Positions 62,397-64,000 of a DNA stretch of 64,000 nt are shown here, piece by piece. The stretch comes from Bedellia somnulentella (taxonomy: Eukaryota > Arthropoda > Insecta > Lepidoptera > Bedelliidae). A program made the translations under genes and the position numbers. How positions within the stretch are numbered: position 1 is the first letter of the stretch; every line of letters starts with the position of its first letter. The notes beneath the pieces are model-generated. The model did not search any database and was not told where the DNA came from. It worked only from the letters and a program-made list of their open reading frames with translations. The stretch covers positions 6,076,001-6,140,000 of the forward strand of contig OY755181.1 in the NCBI GenBank assembly GCA_963576735.1. The letters are read 5' to 3'.

Positions 62397-63094
62397 GTAA
62401 GTTTAATTCTTACATATACATACATACGTATTCTCAAGGCTATAAATTCCTTGTAAGGGTAGCCAGGGCTAGGAAATTAGAAATTCCTCAGCCACTTGTG
62501 GAAGTTGCGTGGGGAAAAGATGGTAAAATAAAGGTGGTATTGGTGATGGGTCTCCAACGGCATCGCCCAAAAATCCCATATAGCCCCAATACCGTTAGTC
62601 GCCACTTACGTACACCCACCGGAAGAAATGGGGTAGTGCCATTCTAAGCATATGTATGCATCTACATAGCATATGTATACAATGCACAGCATATCAAATT
62701 ATATATATCTATAAACTAACTACGGACCAAAATGCTTTTTTTTAACAAAGTTAATATTTATCGTTTCAGTGGAATGTTGGCAACTTTGAAGTCACTACAA
62801 GATCTATCAGTAGCCCGTTGTCGCATACGAAGAGTTTCAAGTGATGGTTTGCGCGGTGCGGAGTCACTCAGAAAACTGGATTTATCTGGAAACCAGCTGG
62901 CACTATGCGCACCAATTTCTCAAGATTCTGACTACCTTCCATTTGGGCCTACTAGTCCATTTGCGTCACTTACATCACTTCAGACGCTATCACTAGCTCA
63001 TAACAGGATTCTTGGACTCTGCTCCGATTGGTCACTCACCATGACGAGACTGGAATCGCTCGATCTTTCATATAACAATATCACAGCGATTGAT
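61210..63094 (+). CDS. Toll-type receptor 2, 5' part of gene
   Basis: Seen: exons 61210-62396 and 62770-63094 give the first 504 residues. MKLIKLLWGVLVTLSYLLWV is a signal peptide. A cysteine motif CPKGCQCEVGGDLDFECQL and a second cluster follow. Then come about 12 leucine-rich repeats, such as LMELDVSSNPLKSL, LERLDLSDNRITRL and LESLDLSYNNITAI. Known: this order is that of Toll receptors of the Spatzle-binding type. Compared with Toll gene 1, both introns here fall at matching places and phases (phase 2 before GMLATLKSL, phase 0 after NNITAID), but gene 1's first intron is absent. The membrane and TIR parts must lie past the window edge; nothing after 63094 here is coding that I can see. Confidence 0.88.
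62412..62650 (-). repeat. Family A SINE in Toll 2 intron
   Basis: (CATA)n tail, the body, and GGGGTAGTGCCATTCTAAGC. The extreme 5' end is lost. It fills most of the 373-base intron. Confidence 0.85.
62770..63094 (+). CDS. Toll 2 coding exon 2
   Basis: 325 nt, phase 2 to 0, acceptor TATCGTTTCAG, donor GTAAGT. LRRs with LRKLDLSGNQL, and LGLCSDWSLTMTRLESLDLS matching LKYLCPDWRLALTCLSQIDL of Toll gene 1. Confidence 0.88.
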
Positions 63095-63351
63095 GTAAGT
63101 AAACAGTTAACTAGTTGTTGTAAATCAATCATAATTTTATTTGAATTAGTTGGCAACGTCTGTAGCCCAGTAGATAATTCATCTAAATAATTGATAATTA
63201 GGTATTTTTTGTAACTATATTTTGCATTTCAAAGACATGATATGTAATTATAAATATAAAAAAATCCTGATATATAAGCTTTAATGGTCATCAATCTGGA
63301 CAGCTCCGTATACGCAGTTTCTTATTAATATATCCATTATTTTCCGCACAC

Positions 63352-63690
63352 AGCCGTGATTATCCAATGGGTTAAACGACCGCCCGTGAATAAAGACAGG
63401 CGACCTACACCAATGTGTCTATTCTAAAGTCATATGTACTACACATATGCTATACTTTTTAAAATGGCTGTTATCGGTGAGGGAAAGCATCGTGAGGGAA
63501 CCCACATAGCCGAGTTGTACTTAGCCATGTGACAGTGTATTCGTACCAAACGGGGCGATAGGCCTGCCCCCTATCACGTGAGTACACTGTCCAAGCAAAA
63601 CGTGGGTACTCTGAACACCAGGTGACATTGTCACTTGATGTTTAGAAGTATTAGTACCTCTGACAACCCCTTCAGGGATATACGTAGTGA
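63352..63690 (+). repeat. Family B SINE, full length, diverged
   Basis: Head AGCCGTGATTATCCAATGGG, then GTGAGGGAAAGCATCGTGAG, CGATAGGCCTGCCCCCTATC, and end GGGATATACGTAGTGAACG. Confidence 0.8.
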
Positions 63691-63930
63691 ACGTTTTAGA
63701 TTATTTTCCGCTTGACGCAGCAATATCATTATCAGCATTAAAGTGTAAGGTAGCAACGTAATAAGTTTTTAATGCATTTCTTTTGATTATTCAAGTTCCT
63801 GCTAGTTTTAGGAGGTAATATATAAAATATATTTTCAAGAATAGCAGCAATTTTTGATGGACATACAAATATGCATATACTCAAGCCATTACTTCCTGTT
63901 CCACTCTCATCCATCCTGTTGATATACTTA

Positions 63931-64000
63931 AGACCGATTTCTGAATTGAGTATTCCAGCTGAGAACAACTTACGTATCGTTCTGTCGCATTGAAATCTTA
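63931..64000. mobile_element. Foldback MITE half, cut by window end
   Basis: AGACCGATTTCTGAATTGAG to GCATTGAAATC matches the complement of 55146-55216. Confidence 0.75.

Overview
The window is nuclear DNA of an insect, most likely a moth or butterfly. It is AT-rich, its genes are split by GT..AG introns, and it is crowded with SINEs, Helitrons, LINE fragments and foldback elements of lepidopteran type. The species cannot be told from the sequence. A run of 200 Ns (16409-16608) shows it is a draft scaffold.

Gene 1 (+, 9759-34603) is the 3' part of a collagen gene with 20 recognisable coding exons. Most begin with a whole Gly codon. The chain carries the C-terminal cysteine motif of the membrane-anchored collagens XIII/XXIII/XXV, followed by an extra acidic tail. 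Its cytoplasmic and membrane-spanning start was not found here and probably lies upstream of the window. Gene 2 (-, 40324-53591) is a complete seven-exon Toll-type receptor of about 871 residues: signal peptide, leucine-rich repeats, paired cysteine caps, one membrane helix and a divergent, short TIR domain. Gene 3 (+, 61210 to beyond 63094) is the 5' part of a second Toll-type receptor, divergently oriented from gene 2 and sharing two intron positions with it. The collagen and the first Toll gene are tail to tail; the two Toll genes are head to head across about 7.6 kb. The Toll pair looks like an old duplication of a Spatzle-receptor-like gene. No functional link between the collagen and the Toll genes is visible.

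The rest is repeats. Family A is a ~250 bp SINE with (TATG)n tail, present in about 30 whole or broken copies. Family B is a ~340 bp tRNA-headed SINE. Family C is a tRNA-like element of 312 bp period that recurs in inverted or tandem form. There are three Helitrons (one with PIF1-helicase remnants), several LINE 3' ends, a Penelope-like element around the assembly gap, a Harbinger-like MITE and several long palindromes. Introns and intergenic DNA outside these show nothing I can name.

No unknown multi-gene system was found. The most unusual points are the degenerate TIR domain, the inverted/tandem family C array that splits a LINE, the palindromic Helitron end that keeps an empty SINE site, a perfect 45 bp hairpin, and a reading-phase break in the collagen gene.
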